DNA of 52,047 nucleotides from the NCBI GenBank assembly GCA_026710795.1, contig JAPOQK010000086.1:1-52047 (forward strand). Reading direction: 5' to 3'. Below, one piece after another: positions 17,275 to 26,857 of the stretch. The DNA comes from Candidatus Poribacteria bacterium (GTDB lineage: Bacteria > Poribacteria > WGA-4E > WGA-3G). The notes under the pieces were generated by a model. The model was not told the DNA's origin, did not search any database, and saw only the letters and a list, made by a program, of their open reading frames with translations. The position numbers and the translations under genes are program-made. Every line of letters begins with the position of its first letter. Position 1 is the first letter of the stretch.

Positions 17275-18105
17275 TTGCCCGCAGAAATCATCAACGGATC
17301 GCGTCTTGCACAACAGATCCGTAGTCAAATCCGTAAGCAACTAAAGGCATTTACATTTAAACCTGGGCTTGCAGTTGTCCAAGTCGGTGATGATCCCGCC
17401 TCCACACTATATATAAAATATAAACAACGCGATTGTGCGAAAGTCCATTTCCATTCGGAAGTTCATCGGTTATCAGCAGAAATACCGCAACAAACCCTCA
17501 TTGACAAAGTTAATGAGTTAAATGCACGCAATGACATACACGGTATTCTGGTTCAAATGCCGTTACCAGATACAATTGACGAACAAACAATTATTGATGC
17601 AATCACACCCAATAAGGACGTAGATGGACTTACACCTCATAATTTAGGAAACCTTTTTATTAATCGAGAAAGGGTTACACCCTGTACTCCCACAGGTATT
17701 ATACGCCTGATAGAAGCATCTGGTGAATCTATTGAAGGCAAACATGCAGTCTGTGTGGGTAGGAGTCATCTCGTTGGCAAACCGGTTGGTATAATGCTCC
17801 TAAATCGCAACGCAACTGTTACATATTGTCATTCACGCACAACAAACCTCACAGAAATGACAAGACAAGCGGATATATTAATTGCAGCTGTAGGGAAACC
17901 GGAATTCATCACAGCAGAGATGATAAAACCGGGGGCAATTGTCATAGATGTTGGTATCAATTCAGTTGATGACCACCTTGTGGGTGATGTTAAATTCGAT
18001 GATGTTATAGAGATTGCTGGGTACATTACACCAGTACCTGGCGGTGTGGGACCTTTAACAAGAGCTATGTTGTTGGAAAATACATTGAAACTGGCAAGCA
18101 AATAA
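17275..18105 (+). CDS. folD: Bifunctional methylenetetrahydrofolate dehydrogenase / cyclohydrolase
   Basis: 276 residues. FolD interconverts 5,10-methylene-, methenyl- and 10-formyl-tetrahydrofolate with NADP. Diagnostic segments: VGDDPASTLYIKYKQRDC with the catalytic Tyr and Lys, GILVQMPLP, PNKDVDGLTPHNLG, PCTPTGI, VGRSHLVGKPVG for cofactor binding, and TPVPGGVGPLTRAML. The frame is open back to 17188, but GGAGGAA at 17261-17267 lies seven bases before a TTG at 17275, and starting there removes an unrelated N-terminus, so TTG is chosen. Confidence 0.96.
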   Translation: MPAEIINGSRLAQQIRSQIRKQLKAFTFKPGLAVVQVGDDPASTLYIKYKQRDCAKVHFHSEVHRLSAEIPQQTLIDKVNELNARNDIHGILVQMPLPDTIDEQTIIDAITPNKDVDGLTPHNLGNLFINRERVTPCTPTGIIRLIEASGESIEGKHAVCVGRSHLVGKPVGIMLLNRNATVTYCHSRTTNLTEMTRQADILIAAVGKPEFITAEMIKPGAIVIDVGINSVDDHLVGDVKFDDVIEIAGYITPVPGGVGPLTRAMLLENTLKLASK

Positions 18106-18150
18106 TTTCATTTGTTACTACTATATGTATAAGTCATTAGGAGAATATTT

Positions 18151-18915
18151 ATGGCATTTCCAGGATTTGAATTGAATGATAAAGTTGTTTTAATTACCGG
18201 TTCTGGTAAAGGAATCGGTAGAGGAATTGCACTCGCTGCTGCACAAATGGGAGCAAAGGTTGTGTTGAATAGCAGAACCCGTTCCGACCTTGATGAAGTA
18301 GCGGACGAAATACGTGGAAATGGAGGTGAAGCAGAACCTGTCGTTTTTGATGTTAGTGATATGAAATCTGTTGAAGAGGGTGCGAAAGCCGCTATTGATG
18401 TTTATGGAAGAGTAGATGTGCTTGTAAATAATGCTGGCACAAATCGTCCTAAACCTGCTTTAGAACTAACTGAAGAAGATTGGGATGCAATTTATGACCT
18501 AAACCTAAAAGGTTTATTCTTCTTAACACAAACACTTGTAAAACCTATGATTGAACGCGAGAGTGGAAAAATCATAAATATCTCCTCAACAATGGGTTTG
18601 GTAGGTGGACCATTGCGTACTGCATACTCTGGAAGTAAAGGCGGTGTTGTGCTTTTAACAAAAGGACTCGCAGTCGAATGGGCACCACACAACGTCACTG
18701 TGAATGCAGTTGCACCAGCATTCACCAGAACACCTTTGGCAGATGTTCTCTTACAACGTAAAGAATTTTATGAGGATGTCGTTCGTCGTATACCCATGGG
18801 AAGGGTTGGGGAAGTAGATGAGGTAGTCGGAGCCGTTCTGTTCTTAGCATCGGATGCAGCAAATTGGATCACTGGTCAAACAATTGCTGTTGACGGTGGA
18901 TGGGTTGCTTGGTAA
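18151..18915 (+). CDS. SDR-family oxidoreductase
   Basis: 254 residues with the classical short-chain dehydrogenase pattern: TGSGKGIGRGIA for NAD(P) at about 16-27, the NNAG motif (VNNAGTNRP), the catalytic Ser in ISSTMG, and YSGSK (Tyr-x3-Lys) near 160. The C-terminal TGQTIAVDGGW is the usual ending of gluconate 5-dehydrogenase and FabG-like members. The substrate is unknown. It starts 46 bases after folD with AGGAG before the ATG. In this gene setting a sugar or polyol dehydrogenase is more likely than fatty-acid synthesis (inference). Confidence 0.92.
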   Translation: MAFPGFELNDKVVLITGSGKGIGRGIALAAAQMGAKVVLNSRTRSDLDEVADEIRGNGGEAEPVVFDVSDMKSVEEGAKAAIDVYGRVDVLVNNAGTNRPKPALELTEEDWDAIYDLNLKGLFFLTQTLVKPMIERESGKIINISSTMGLVGGPLRTAYSGSKGGVVLLTKGLAVEWAPHNVTVNAVAPAFTRTPLADVLLQRKEFYEDVVRRIPMGRVGEVDEVVGAVLFLASDAANWITGQTIAVDGGWVAW

Positions 18916-19032
18916 ACGCAACATTAATAAATAATCGCACTGAATGTATAGTTATCAATTGACAAACAAATTGTAATAACAGGATACATATGATTTAATT
19001 TTTCTATTTTATATTGGAAAGAGTTTTATTCC

Positions 19033-19061
19033 TTGAATATGATGTAAAAATTGATTATAAT
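19033..19061 (+). promoter_or_regulatory. Candidate promoter for the S55-like lipoprotein
   Basis: TTGAAT at 19033-19038 and a perfect TATAAT at 19056-19061 are 17 bases apart. The leader to the GTG at 19278 would be about 210 bases; I see no riboswitch-like fold in it by eye. Confidence 0.45.
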
Positions 19062-19277
19062 TATACTGGCTATTCTATGGATTGTGTTAATGTGTCTGTC
19101 ATAGAAAATATCAGAAGAACAAGCAAAGTCTTTACTATCAGACAGTTTTGCCACTACAATTATTTCATTTTGCAAGAATAGTAATTCATTGTTATGAGAT
19201 AGATACGGATTAACTCAAACCGATATTCAAATATAAGCTTATAAATGAGAAAAATCTCAAGTTAGGAGACACAAATA

Positions 19278-21374
19278 GTGAAACGTTTTTTTGTTTTAAT
19301 GGGTATTGCTTTTGTAATTCTATTTCAGATGGCTTGTTCATCTGATGAAGAACAAGCACAACTTAATAATCCTGCAATTGTTGATGGTACAGATGGGTCT
19401 ATCGCTGCACCGATATTCGGTGAAATTGAACTTGAAAGTATGTACGTAGATGAAGTTCGAACACTTGCGACAAAAACACCTATTCAAGTCATTACAGCAA
19501 TTGAGGGAACAAGTAAGATAATAGTTGAGGCAGAATTCCGTAGAGTTCAATCTTCAAGTTTCGGATTTCCGCTTTATGAATGTGTATTGACAGATGAAGC
19601 TGTAACTGCAATGGGTGGACTTGCTCAAGGAATGTCAGGGAGTCCTGTAGGTACAGAAGGACGTGTATTCGGAGCACTTGCTTATGGAGATGCATGGGCA
19701 AAGGCACCACACCGGTTTTGGGTTACACCTATTGATGCGATGGAAGCTACATTAGACCATAATACATTTGGTGAATTCCTTGCACCCCCAGCACAAGGTG
19801 CACCTGGTGCAGTCATAAACACATCCTATACCGCTGTAAAGACACCTATCACAATTTCAGGTATTGGCAACGATAGACTTCAACAACTTTCTTCATACCT
19901 GGCAGATACAAAATTCAGTAACGTTGAATTCTTTTCACGCATAGGTGGAGCTCCAGCAGCACCTCCTGCAAATGCTTCTCCAAATTTATCCGCAGGAGAC
20001 ATGATTGGTGTTGCAATAGTTACTGGTGACATTATCAACAGTATGGGTTTCGGTACGGTCACCCAAGTCTATGGCGACAAATTTGTGGCATTTGGACATG
20101 ATATGTTCCGTGATGGGTTAGCTTCATTGCCAGTATACAGAGCAGTAGTGGATGGAATCGTTCCAAGTACAGAAATAGCATATAAGTCTGCAACAGCTTA
20201 TGGAAATCCAATAGGTACTGTTACAAAGGACCTTCGACCCGGAATTGTGGGTGAACTTGGCACATTACCTCCGATGATTAATGTAAATGTATCCTATTCA
20301 CCGGTCAATAGTCGACAACCAATTGAAACACACCATAAAGTTGCTTATGGACAAGAATGGGCAATTCCAATTGTTGCAGCGACTACGTTAGACGCAATTA
20401 AGATGGAAGTTACTGCGGGGACTATTGAAGCAAACGTTGCTATCACTTTTAAGGAAACTGATAACGTTTATACAGAATCCTTCAGATCAATTGCCTCAGA
20501 TCCGTTCGATCCTGTACTAGAAAATATGGATTATATAGTACAGTCATTCACAAATATTCTTGCAAACGGTGCTGGAAGAGCAACTATTGATGAAATAAAC
20601 ATTTCTATCGCCGATCTACCCTTCATTCTGCATACAGAAATCACTGACATTCATGTCATAGATGAAGTAAGACAGGGAGAAGTAGCAACATTTGTATTAG
20701 AAATGCTACCTCACTGGAGTGCAACTGGACAGAGTCGAAAGATGTATAGAGAAGTGCAAATTTATATACCTGAGAATTTCGTTCCTGGACCTGCAGAAAT
20801 ATCAATGGCTGCTGTGACTGAATATGGATTTAATCCGTTTGGTAATCCATTCGCACCATCACCAGAGAATTTAGACCAACTAATTGCACAACTCAAGGAT
20901 TTCCAATATGATAAAGGATTAGTTCTGGCGACTCTCGCAACATTGGTAGAAGAACCAGAGCCAGAAGATATTCCTATTGAAGAATTTTTTGAGAGCTTCT
21001 TTGAAGAATTTTTCGCAGGTCTATTTGAAGGTATTGCTGATGGTGAACTTCCACCCGGAGATGGTGAACTTCCACCCGGAGATGGTGAACTTCCACCCGG
21101 AGATGGTGAACTTCCACCTGAAGACGGTGAAACCCCACCTGGAGATGGTGAAACTCCACCTGAAGATGGTGAAGTAATTGATGTAATTGATGAAGAAGAG
21201 ATGATGGAAGATTTGGCACCAACTCCTCGTCCAATACCAATTACAGGTACTGCATTGATTATCAATCGTTTCATTGTAACGGGTAATACAGCAATAGAAT
21301 TAGAAGTACTTCCTGTTGTTGTAGAAGAAGCACCTCAAGATGAAGGTGATATTCCTGAAGAAGTAGTAGAATAA
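19278..21374 (+). CDS. SpoIVB / S55 peptidase-like lipoprotein with proline-rich repeat
   Basis: 698 residues from a GTG behind TTAGGAGA. The N-terminus (FQMAC, Cys20) is a plausible though atypical lipobox. Residues about 110-145 have QGMSGSPVGTEG, then FGALAYGDAW and VTPIDAME, the S55 active-serine segment; a second S55-type block, FVAFGHDMFRDG, follows near 275, then PSTEIAYKSATAYGNPIGTV. The Ser block precedes the His block, the order seen in the wider non-sporulation relatives rather than in SpoIVB, so protease activity is uncertain. Residues about 587-632 are acidic PPGDGEL-type repeats encoded by 21-base units, probably a flexible linker, followed by a final beta-strand tail. Cell-envelope localisation is likely. 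Confidence 0.75.
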   Translation: MKRFFVLMGIAFVILFQMACSSDEEQAQLNNPAIVDGTDGSIAAPIFGEIELESMYVDEVRTLATKTPIQVITAIEGTSKIIVEAEFRRVQSSSFGFPLYECVLTDEAVTAMGGLAQGMSGSPVGTEGRVFGALAYGDAWAKAPHRFWVTPIDAMEATLDHNTFGEFLAPPAQGAPGAVINTSYTAVKTPITISGIGNDRLQQLSSYLADTKFSNVEFFSRIGGAPAAPPANASPNLSAGDMIGVAIVTGDIINSMGFGTVTQVYGDKFVAFGHDMFRDGLASLPVYRAVVDGIVPSTEIAYKSATAYGNPIGTVTKDLRPGIVGELGTLPPMINVNVSYSPVNSRQPIETHHKVAYGQEWAIPIVAATTLDAIKMEVTAGTIEANVAITFKETDNVYTESFRSIASDPFDPVLENMDYIVQSFTNILANGAGRATIDEINISIADLPFILHTEITDIHVIDEVRQGEVATFVLEMLPHWSATGQSRKMYREVQIYIPENFVPGPAEISMAAVTEYGFNPFGNPFAPSPENLDQLIAQLKDFQYDKGLVLATLATLVEEPEPEDIPIEEFFESFFEEFFAGLFEGIADGELPPGDGELPPGDGELPPGDGELPPEDGETPPGDGETPPEDGEVIDVIDEEEMMEDLAPTPRPIPITGTALIINRFIVTGNTAIELEVLPVVVEEAPQDEGDIPEEVVE
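21039..21164 (+). repeat. Six 21-base tandem repeats inside the S55-like gene
   Basis: Six in-frame units of 21 bases encode DGELPPG-type heptads. Units 1-3 are identical (GATGGTGAACTTCCACCCGG plus A); units 4-6 carry point changes (for example DGETPPE). A partial seventh follows. Identical adjacent units imply recent slippage or unequal exchange, so length is likely to vary among strains. Confidence 0.95.
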
Positions 21375-21392
21375 TTTATACTTCACAATTTC

Positions 21393-21432
21393 AAGTAAAA
21401 TGGGTAGGTACAATAACCTACCCATTTTACTT
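21393..21432. terminator. Bidirectional terminator
   Basis: A perfect 17-bp stem, AAGTAAAATGGGTAGGT and its inverse, with loop ACAATA. A-rich and T-rich ends flank the GC core on both strands. It lies between the convergent S55-like and Gfo/Idh/MocA genes. Confidence 0.9.
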
Positions 21433-21464
21433 TCTATCTTCATTTCTCTATGCTTATCATTCCA

Positions 21465-22556
21465 CTAATCACACTTAACGATTGTCCGATTTGCATAACA
21501 TTTCACTATGTTAATGATTAACTCAATATCATTCCTTGCTGACTCAATAGAGGTATAACACGGTTCACCGTCGGTAATACATGCATGGAAATGTCGTAGT
21601 TCGCGAACAAATGCACTTTCCCATTCAATAGTAGGTCTTTTTGTATATGTTGTTCCTGTCGAATCAATACCTTGAATCGTAACTTCAGACAGAATCCCAC
21701 GTGAAAAACCCGTAGGATATGACACCAATACACGTTTATTGCTGCCATATATCTCTAATGTTTCTTTAAAATCCCAGAGTTCTGGTAAATCAACCCAGGT
21801 AGCAACACATCGTGCCCCGTTAGGAAATGCAAACACGATACTAACTCCTGCACCATCAGCCCAAACCTCTGCACTAATTACCTGACTCGGAGTCCCAAGC
21901 ATTACTCTCAAACTGTATAGGTCGTGAATCATACTACCAGATAGAAGAAAAAATGCTCGTTCTTCCTCTGGGGACACATCCCCAATGGCATCTGATCGTG
22001 CTTTCTTTCGCGCAGCATGTGCAGGTGCTAATGCATCTGGTGGCACATCATTAAAACGTTCAACGTCAAATTGGCTAAGGTGTAAGTCATTCCTTGGATG
22101 TAGGTGGTTAATCTGAATGAATCTATAACTTTCCATACTGTCAACTTCCTGTTTAGCCAGTTGAAACGCAGGATCATGCACTTTCATATAACCTGTTTGT
22201 CCAACTTTTCCAGATTTTTTCTGTGCATCAATCATCATATCAACTTCTTGTAGTGAAAAACATACAGGTTTCTCAATAAATACATGCTTACCCGCATCAA
22301 ACGCAGCAAGTGCAACCTCTGTTTTTGGGTCTGCATGGCATAATAAGACAGCATCAACATCCATTTCTAAGAGTTTATTGTAATCTGTAACAAAATGAGG
22401 TATTTGAAATCGTTTAGCTGCAGCTTTTGCTGCTCCTAAAGACAAATCACAAACCACCTTTACCTCATATTCCTTATGAAGATGTTTAAGGTTCGGTAGA
22501 TGTTGAATCTGTGCCACTGCACCACATCCAATTACACCAATTTTTACACGACTCAT
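21465..22556 (-). CDS. Gfo/Idh/MocA-family oxidoreductase
   Basis: 363 residues. The N-terminal Rossmann fold has VKIGVIGCGAVAQIQHLP; the catalytic-site lysine is in FIEKPVCFS; and a His in MIHDLYSLRV lies in the C-terminal domain. The family oxidises or epimerises sugars, inositols and related polyols with NAD(P). A TTG at 22571 is in frame, but GGAGGAA immediately after it serves the ATG at 22556, which is preferred. A second member of the family is at 25453-26502, of clearly different sequence. The substrate is unknown. Confidence 0.93.
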   Translation of the reverse strand: MSRVKIGVIGCGAVAQIQHLPNLKHLHKEYEVKVVCDLSLGAAKAAAKRFQIPHFVTDYNKLLEMDVDAVLLCHADPKTEVALAAFDAGKHVFIEKPVCFSLQEVDMMIDAQKKSGKVGQTGYMKVHDPAFQLAKQEVDSMESYRFIQINHLHPRNDLHLSQFDVERFNDVPPDALAPAHAARKKARSDAIGDVSPEEERAFFLLSGSMIHDLYSLRVMLGTPSQVISAEVWADGAGVSIVFAFPNGARCVATWVDLPELWDFKETLEIYGSNKRVLVSYPTGFSRGILSEVTIQGIDSTGTTYTKRPTIEWESAFVRELRHFHACITDGEPCYTSIESARNDIELIINIVKCYANRTIVKCD

Positions 22557-22658
22557 TAATGCTTCCTCCAATAATATCGTCCTTTATCACATATCGTATC
22601 ATATCCTTGATCTTGATTCACCTAATTTACATATTCAATCAAATTTGATAAATTTAGT

Positions 22659-22686
22659 TTGACACCAAAATACAGTATATGATAAT
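22659..22686 (+). promoter_or_regulatory. Sigma70-like promoter for truA operon
   Basis: TTGACA at 22659-22664 (perfect) and GATAAT at 22681-22686 with 16 bases between, ending about 40 bases before the truA ATG. Confidence 0.55.
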
Positions 22687-22726
22687 CTTAAATTATTTAT
22701 TTGCTTAAGTTTTTTCAACATGACAA

Positions 22727-23482
22727 ATGAGAAACATTAAACTTGTTCTTGAATATGAAGGGACAAATTATTGTGGATGGCAGACTCAACCAAACCTTCC
22801 TACTGTCCAAGGAACTATTGAGAATGCCTTAACACTGTTGACAAAAAAAACGATAAAAATTGTCGGTGCAGGCAGGACAGATACTGGTGTACACGCTAAA
22901 GGGCAGGTAGCAAACTTTCAAACTGAATCTGAAATACCTATAATTGCTTTTCAAAAAGGACTCAATACTATTCTTCCGAATGACATTGTTGTCTTAGCAG
23001 CAGATGAAGTAGCAGCAGACTTTCATGCGCGGTTCAGTGCAACGAGTCGTCAATATCGGTATACGATATTGAATAGAGCTTATAGATCTGCACTATTGTG
23101 GAGGACATGTCATTTCTATCCAAAGGTATTTGATGTTGATTCAATTGATACAATTTGCAAGAGCATTTTAGGTAAATGGGATTTCTCTTCTTTTCAAAAA
23201 ACTGGAAGTGATAGAAAAAACCCAATATGTAAGGTTATTGATGCCAAATGTTGGAAGGATGATGTATTTGTTCATATAGAAATTGAAGCAGATTCCTTTT
23301 TACGCGGTATGGTCCGTGCGATTGTAGGTACTGCTCTTAAATGTACTAAAGATGTATCTGGAAATGTGGATAAAGCCTATAATCAGTTTCATCAGATTAT
23401 GAACGCAAAGGACAGATCAGTAGCAGGTGCTTCAGCACCTGCAAATGGATTAACACTTGTTGATGTTAAGTATAATGATTAA
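22727..23482 (+). CDS. truA: tRNA pseudouridine synthase A
   Basis: 251 residues. TruA converts uridines 38-40 of many tRNAs to pseudouridine. The catalytic aspartate is Asp52 in GAGRTDTGVHA, the family signature; YCGWQTQPNLPTVQG precedes it, FHARFSATSRQYRYTI is the middle core motif, and SFLRGMVRAIVGTAL is the C-terminal one. The length is normal. It is the first gene of a likely operon with an HD-domain protein (18 bases downstream) and a PhyH-type protein. Confidence 0.96.
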   Translation: MRNIKLVLEYEGTNYCGWQTQPNLPTVQGTIENALTLLTKKTIKIVGAGRTDTGVHAKGQVANFQTESEIPIIAFQKGLNTILPNDIVVLAADEVAADFHARFSATSRQYRYTILNRAYRSALLWRTCHFYPKVFDVDSIDTICKSILGKWDFSSFQKTGSDRKNPICKVIDAKCWKDDVFVHIEIEADSFLRGMVRAIVGTALKCTKDVSGNVDKAYNQFHQIMNAKDRSVAGASAPANGLTLVDVKYND

Positions 23483-23499
23483 TTAACAATGAGGATTTT

Positions 23500-24513
23500 A
23501 TGAATTACGACCAAGTCTTGAATGAATTGGAAACTCTGGTCAATGAAACTTTTGGTCTATGGGATCATAATAGAGTAGGATTCCAATGGCGACACTATAC
23601 GTGGAACCACACAATGCGTGTTCGTGCAATGAGTATGGAACTCGGTAGACGTGAAGGTGGTGATGTAAAGCTATTAGAGGTCGCTGGAACGCTACATGAC
23701 ATTACGAAACGCTATGATGGAGTTATTCTAACAGACGATAATGGGAAACGAATCCTTGATCACAACGGTTTCTGGTTGAACGAAATGCTAAAACCTGCCA
23801 GGGATAATGTTGTCACTGAGCTTTACAACAAACACAATCTACAAGGGAAGGTACATCATGAATCTGGTGCTGTCATCACTGAGAACATATTGGGGATGTT
23901 TGATTTTGAACCTGCATTTGTGGAAGCCGCTACATCTGTCGTTTTAGCTCATCTAAAACCGATGAATCTAACTGCGGAAGACTTTAAGCTATTGTATGGT
24001 AGTATTGAGAACCAGATACTATATGACGCAGACACCATGGATCCAAATATCGGTTATACTGGCTTTTTTCGAAATATCCACATTCATGCATATTTTGCCC
24101 TACAACGCGGTAATTTTCATTTGGAGGAGTACGTTAGAAATCTACCTCGTTGGATCAATTCTAAACAGGAATTTGTTGACAAACTGTTAACCGAATCCTC
24201 ACGAGAAGTTGCACAAGCACGACAAGATAGAAATCAGCAACTTTTCACACAAATGGTTGCTGAATTGGATGATATGGAGATTAATCGAAAATACGGTTTA
24301 CTTGGTATAATTGAGTATTTTGTTAGTGAGACAGAAGATCCGCATTTCCTGAATCAACTTGAATATCTTAGGTCAGAATGGCTACCGACACGTCATAATT
24401 GGGCAGCTGAAAAAGAAAAAAGTGCTTCAGAACGTGAACGTGCGGAGGCTGCCCTCAAACGGGTTGACAATTTCTTGATATTACTTGAACAGGAAGGGCG
24501 AGGGGAAATATAA
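23500..24513 (+). CDS. HD-domain protein (predicted metal-dependent phosphohydrolase)
   Basis: 337 residues. The HD-domain metal ligands can be read in order: His in WNHTMRV (about 38), His-Asp in TLHDITK (about 66-67), His pair in KVHHESGA (about 122), and Asp in LYDADTMD. The C-terminal 120 residues are helical and charged. HD proteins of this kind cleave nucleotides or phosphate esters, but the substrate is not predictable. GAGG stands before the ATG. The operon with truA may only reflect shared expression. Confidence 0.82.
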   Translation: MNYDQVLNELETLVNETFGLWDHNRVGFQWRHYTWNHTMRVRAMSMELGRREGGDVKLLEVAGTLHDITKRYDGVILTDDNGKRILDHNGFWLNEMLKPARDNVVTELYNKHNLQGKVHHESGAVITENILGMFDFEPAFVEAATSVVLAHLKPMNLTAEDFKLLYGSIENQILYDADTMDPNIGYTGFFRNIHIHAYFALQRGNFHLEEYVRNLPRWINSKQEFVDKLLTESSREVAQARQDRNQQLFTQMVAELDDMEINRKYGLLGIIEYFVSETEDPHFLNQLEYLRSEWLPTRHNWAAEKEKSASERERAEAALKRVDNFLILLEQEGRGEI

Positions 24514-24521
24514 GGAGAACT

Positions 24522-25400
24522 ATGGTGAATTATCCTGAGACAAGTGAAGCCACACCAGTCGAATCCCAACCAACAACAATACCCTATCCTGAAGATTTAT
24601 ATAGTTTTGATACAGTAGCAAATAGTATCTCTGGTAGTTTCGCAGGTATAAACGATGAAGATATCCAATACTTTCATCAACATGGTTATCTTGTCATAGA
24701 AGATGCCTTCACGGCAGAAGAGGTCCAGGATGCAATAGATGGTATGGTGCATCTGATGGATGGAAACAATCCTGACTTCCGTGCAATCCAATTTGAACCG
24801 AAGCTTGCGAAACGAAAGGACGAAATGAATGTTGATGAGAGAAGAGATGCTATAAGAAAGATATTCAATTATGTAAATTATGAACCGCGCTTGAATTTTC
24901 TTGCAGAACACGCTGGACTACTCAGTGTTCTGGAAAAGATTATGGAGGATAAACCCGTGCTTTTTCAGGATATGGCGTTGGTTAAACCACCACGATATGG
25001 TTCGGAGAAACCGTGGCATCAAGATTGTGCATACTTTAATCTGCAGGAAGGGACAACCGTAGTCGGTGTGTGGATCGCATTAGATGAAGCTACAGCAGAA
25101 AATGGATGTATGCACATCATTCCGGGTTCACATAATGAGGGACCGATGATACACTTCAAGCGAAGAGATTGGCAAATATGCGATACACATGTTCCTATTG
25201 CACGCGATACGGTAGTCCCGCTACCCCCAGGAGGTTGTCTTTTCTGGCATGGTTTGTTACATCATGGTAGTCCTGTCAATCGCACACCACATCGACGTAG
25301 AGCACTCCAATTTCATTATAAACCAGCAGGTTCTGAAGAAGTTACAACTCAAGACCGGATGGATGTATACGGAAGTGAAGGAAAGGAGGTAGATTGCTAA
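24522..25400 (+). CDS. Phytanoyl-CoA dioxygenase (PhyH)-family Fe(II)/2-oxoglutarate oxygenase
   Basis: 292 residues. The iron ligands are His166 and Asp168 in KPWHQDCAYF and the distal His near 248 in LLHHGSPVN; the Arg-containing HRRRALQFHY that follows binds 2-oxoglutarate. Residues 45-65 (FHQHGYLVIEDAFTAEEV) are the usual family opening. These enzymes hydroxylate small molecules; the bacterial branch is very diverse, so no substrate is assigned. AAGGAGA precedes the ATG eight bases after the HD gene. A second, divergent member lies at 46013-46825. Confidence 0.92.
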   Translation: MVNYPETSEATPVESQPTTIPYPEDLYSFDTVANSISGSFAGINDEDIQYFHQHGYLVIEDAFTAEEVQDAIDGMVHLMDGNNPDFRAIQFEPKLAKRKDEMNVDERRDAIRKIFNYVNYEPRLNFLAEHAGLLSVLEKIMEDKPVLFQDMALVKPPRYGSEKPWHQDCAYFNLQEGTTVVGVWIALDEATAENGCMHIIPGSHNEGPMIHFKRRDWQICDTHVPIARDTVVPLPPGGCLFWHGLLHHGSPVNRTPHRRRALQFHYKPAGSEEVTTQDRMDVYGSEGKEVDC

Positions 25401-25407
25401 AGGAATA

Positions 25408-25426
25408 TGGGCGGAATATCCGCCCA
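25408..25426. terminator. Hairpin between convergent genes
   Basis: TGGGCGGA, loop ATA, TCCGCCCA: an 8-bp GC-rich stem eight bases after the PhyH stop and 27 bases after the last codon of the convergent oxidoreductase. It lacks a T-run on the plus strand and has only a weak one on the minus strand, so terminator function is uncertain. Confidence 0.4.
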
Positions 25427-25452
25427 CAGCATGAATAAGATTGAGAATAGAA

Positions 25453-26502
25453 TTATTTCTGTTCAGGAAATGGTGCTCGAATGTCGTAACGTCCTTCTTT
25501 AAAGACCGGCAACTTGCCACCTTCAACAAGAAGGTCAAGTGGATTAGGTCGTGTTGTCAATGGGAATGTAACGACATCTTGTAGACGGACTGATTCGTAG
25601 AATGCCATTAGGATTTCGATTGTGCAGAGTCCGTGTCTACCAGCATTGCGGTGTTCATCAATATCGCCTTCAATCCATGCTAACATTTCGCTAAATTGAT
25701 TGGGCTCACTTTGACGGGGTTTGATGGTTTGCCAACCAGATGCTTTGCTGTTCAGAAGTTCGATGGTCCCATCACCGCCACGGCGTAGTTGTCCATCATC
25801 ACCATATACTACATCGCCTCTAAGACCAGGACCAGGTAAATCGCTCTCATAAACACCACGGATACCACCTTCAAAGCAAATTTCAGCCATACACAGATCT
25901 TCAGTTCTTACGCGGCGTTCCCAACGGTCGGTCTTGCGTGATACCTGTCCAATGAGCCAAAGCGGATCTGGATCACCGAGGATAAAACGCATTTCGTCAA
26001 TTTCGTGAGTTCCACGATTGAGTAATCCGTGTCCATCACGACGTAACATCGTTTGAGGTTGTCCGATTGCACCTTCTTGAATGAGACGGCGCGCTTCGCA
26101 GTTCTGTCCAGTAAAACGTCTTTGATGTCCGACGACAAGTTTCGTGCCGTTCTTTTCGCATGCATCCATCATGTCTTGGGCATCACCAACGGAGGCAGCC
26201 ATAGGTTTTTCAGTGATTACACCTATTACACCGTTTTCAGCTGCAGCGATTGTCGGTTCAGCACGGACACTTTGCCATGTAGTGATGCTAACAATATCAA
26301 GGTCCTCTTTTTCGCACATTTCTTCGAAATCAGAATAATGTGATGGAAGTGACAACTCATCAGCAAATTTCGCAGCAGAGTCGTTGCTAATATCCGATGC
26401 TGTTACAACTTTTGCACGACCAGAACCGTTCCAACTACGTGCATGGGCACGACCCATGCCACCACAACCGATTACACCAACGCGATATGTTTTTTCAGCC
26501 AT
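25453..26502 (-). CDS. Gfo/Idh/MocA-family oxidoreductase
   Basis: 349 residues with Rossmann motif VIGCGGMGRAHARSW, the lysine motif ITEKPMAAS near 95, and a GTHEIDEMRFIL His segment near 170. NAD(P)-dependent sugar or polyol dehydrogenase by family; the substrate is not known. GAGG seven bases before the ATG supports the start. It converges with the PhyH gene. Its codon use is richer in G and C than its neighbours (for example GCG, CGG and CGC codons), which may reflect different expression or origin. Confidence 0.92.
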   Translation of the reverse strand: MAEKTYRVGVIGCGGMGRAHARSWNGSGRAKVVTASDISNDSAAKFADELSLPSHYSDFEEMCEKEDLDIVSITTWQSVRAEPTIAAAENGVIGVITEKPMAASVGDAQDMMDACEKNGTKLVVGHQRRFTGQNCEARRLIQEGAIGQPQTMLRRDGHGLLNRGTHEIDEMRFILGDPDPLWLIGQVSRKTDRWERRVRTEDLCMAEICFEGGIRGVYESDLPGPGLRGDVVYGDDGQLRRGGDGTIELLNSKASGWQTIKPRQSEPNQFSEMLAWIEGDIDEHRNAGRHGLCTIEILMAFYESVRLQDVVTFPLTTRPNPLDLLVEGGKLPVFKEGRYDIRAPFPEQK

Positions 26503-26857
26503 CTATATACCTCAGATAATATAATTATTGATTTTAATTCAAAGTTTATCAGAATATTGTCAGTATTGCAAATCATTTCTATAATAACGCAAGTTGATAC
26601 CTATATGAATTAACTACACATAAACCTTTATTAATCAAAATAACTCATTATTCCGAGATCATCGTAGTGCAACTTGAGCTATAATATTTGGTGATTATCA
26701 TAACATGTGTCTAATTTAATACAACTTTTTCTGTTTTGGCTTTTTAAAATCCTATATTGTAACAAGTACTGTTTTGGCATCGTTTATGCAACACAAGGAA
26801 ACATAACAACACATTAATATAACATCCACATTTCCAATCCTATATGAGGAGTATAAA
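26503..26857. other. 355-base AT-rich gap before murA
   Basis: The divergent gap between the oxidoreductase and murA. I see no ORF, no RNA gene and no clear promoter hexamer pair. The only firm signal is the AGGAG ribosome site directly before murA. Confidence 0.5.

Noticed and set aside
20762..21274. Long minus-strand frame opposite the S55-like gene, rich in Ser-Pro-Gly
   Set aside because: It is the reverse reading of the 21-base repeats; no ribosome site and no independent protein pattern.
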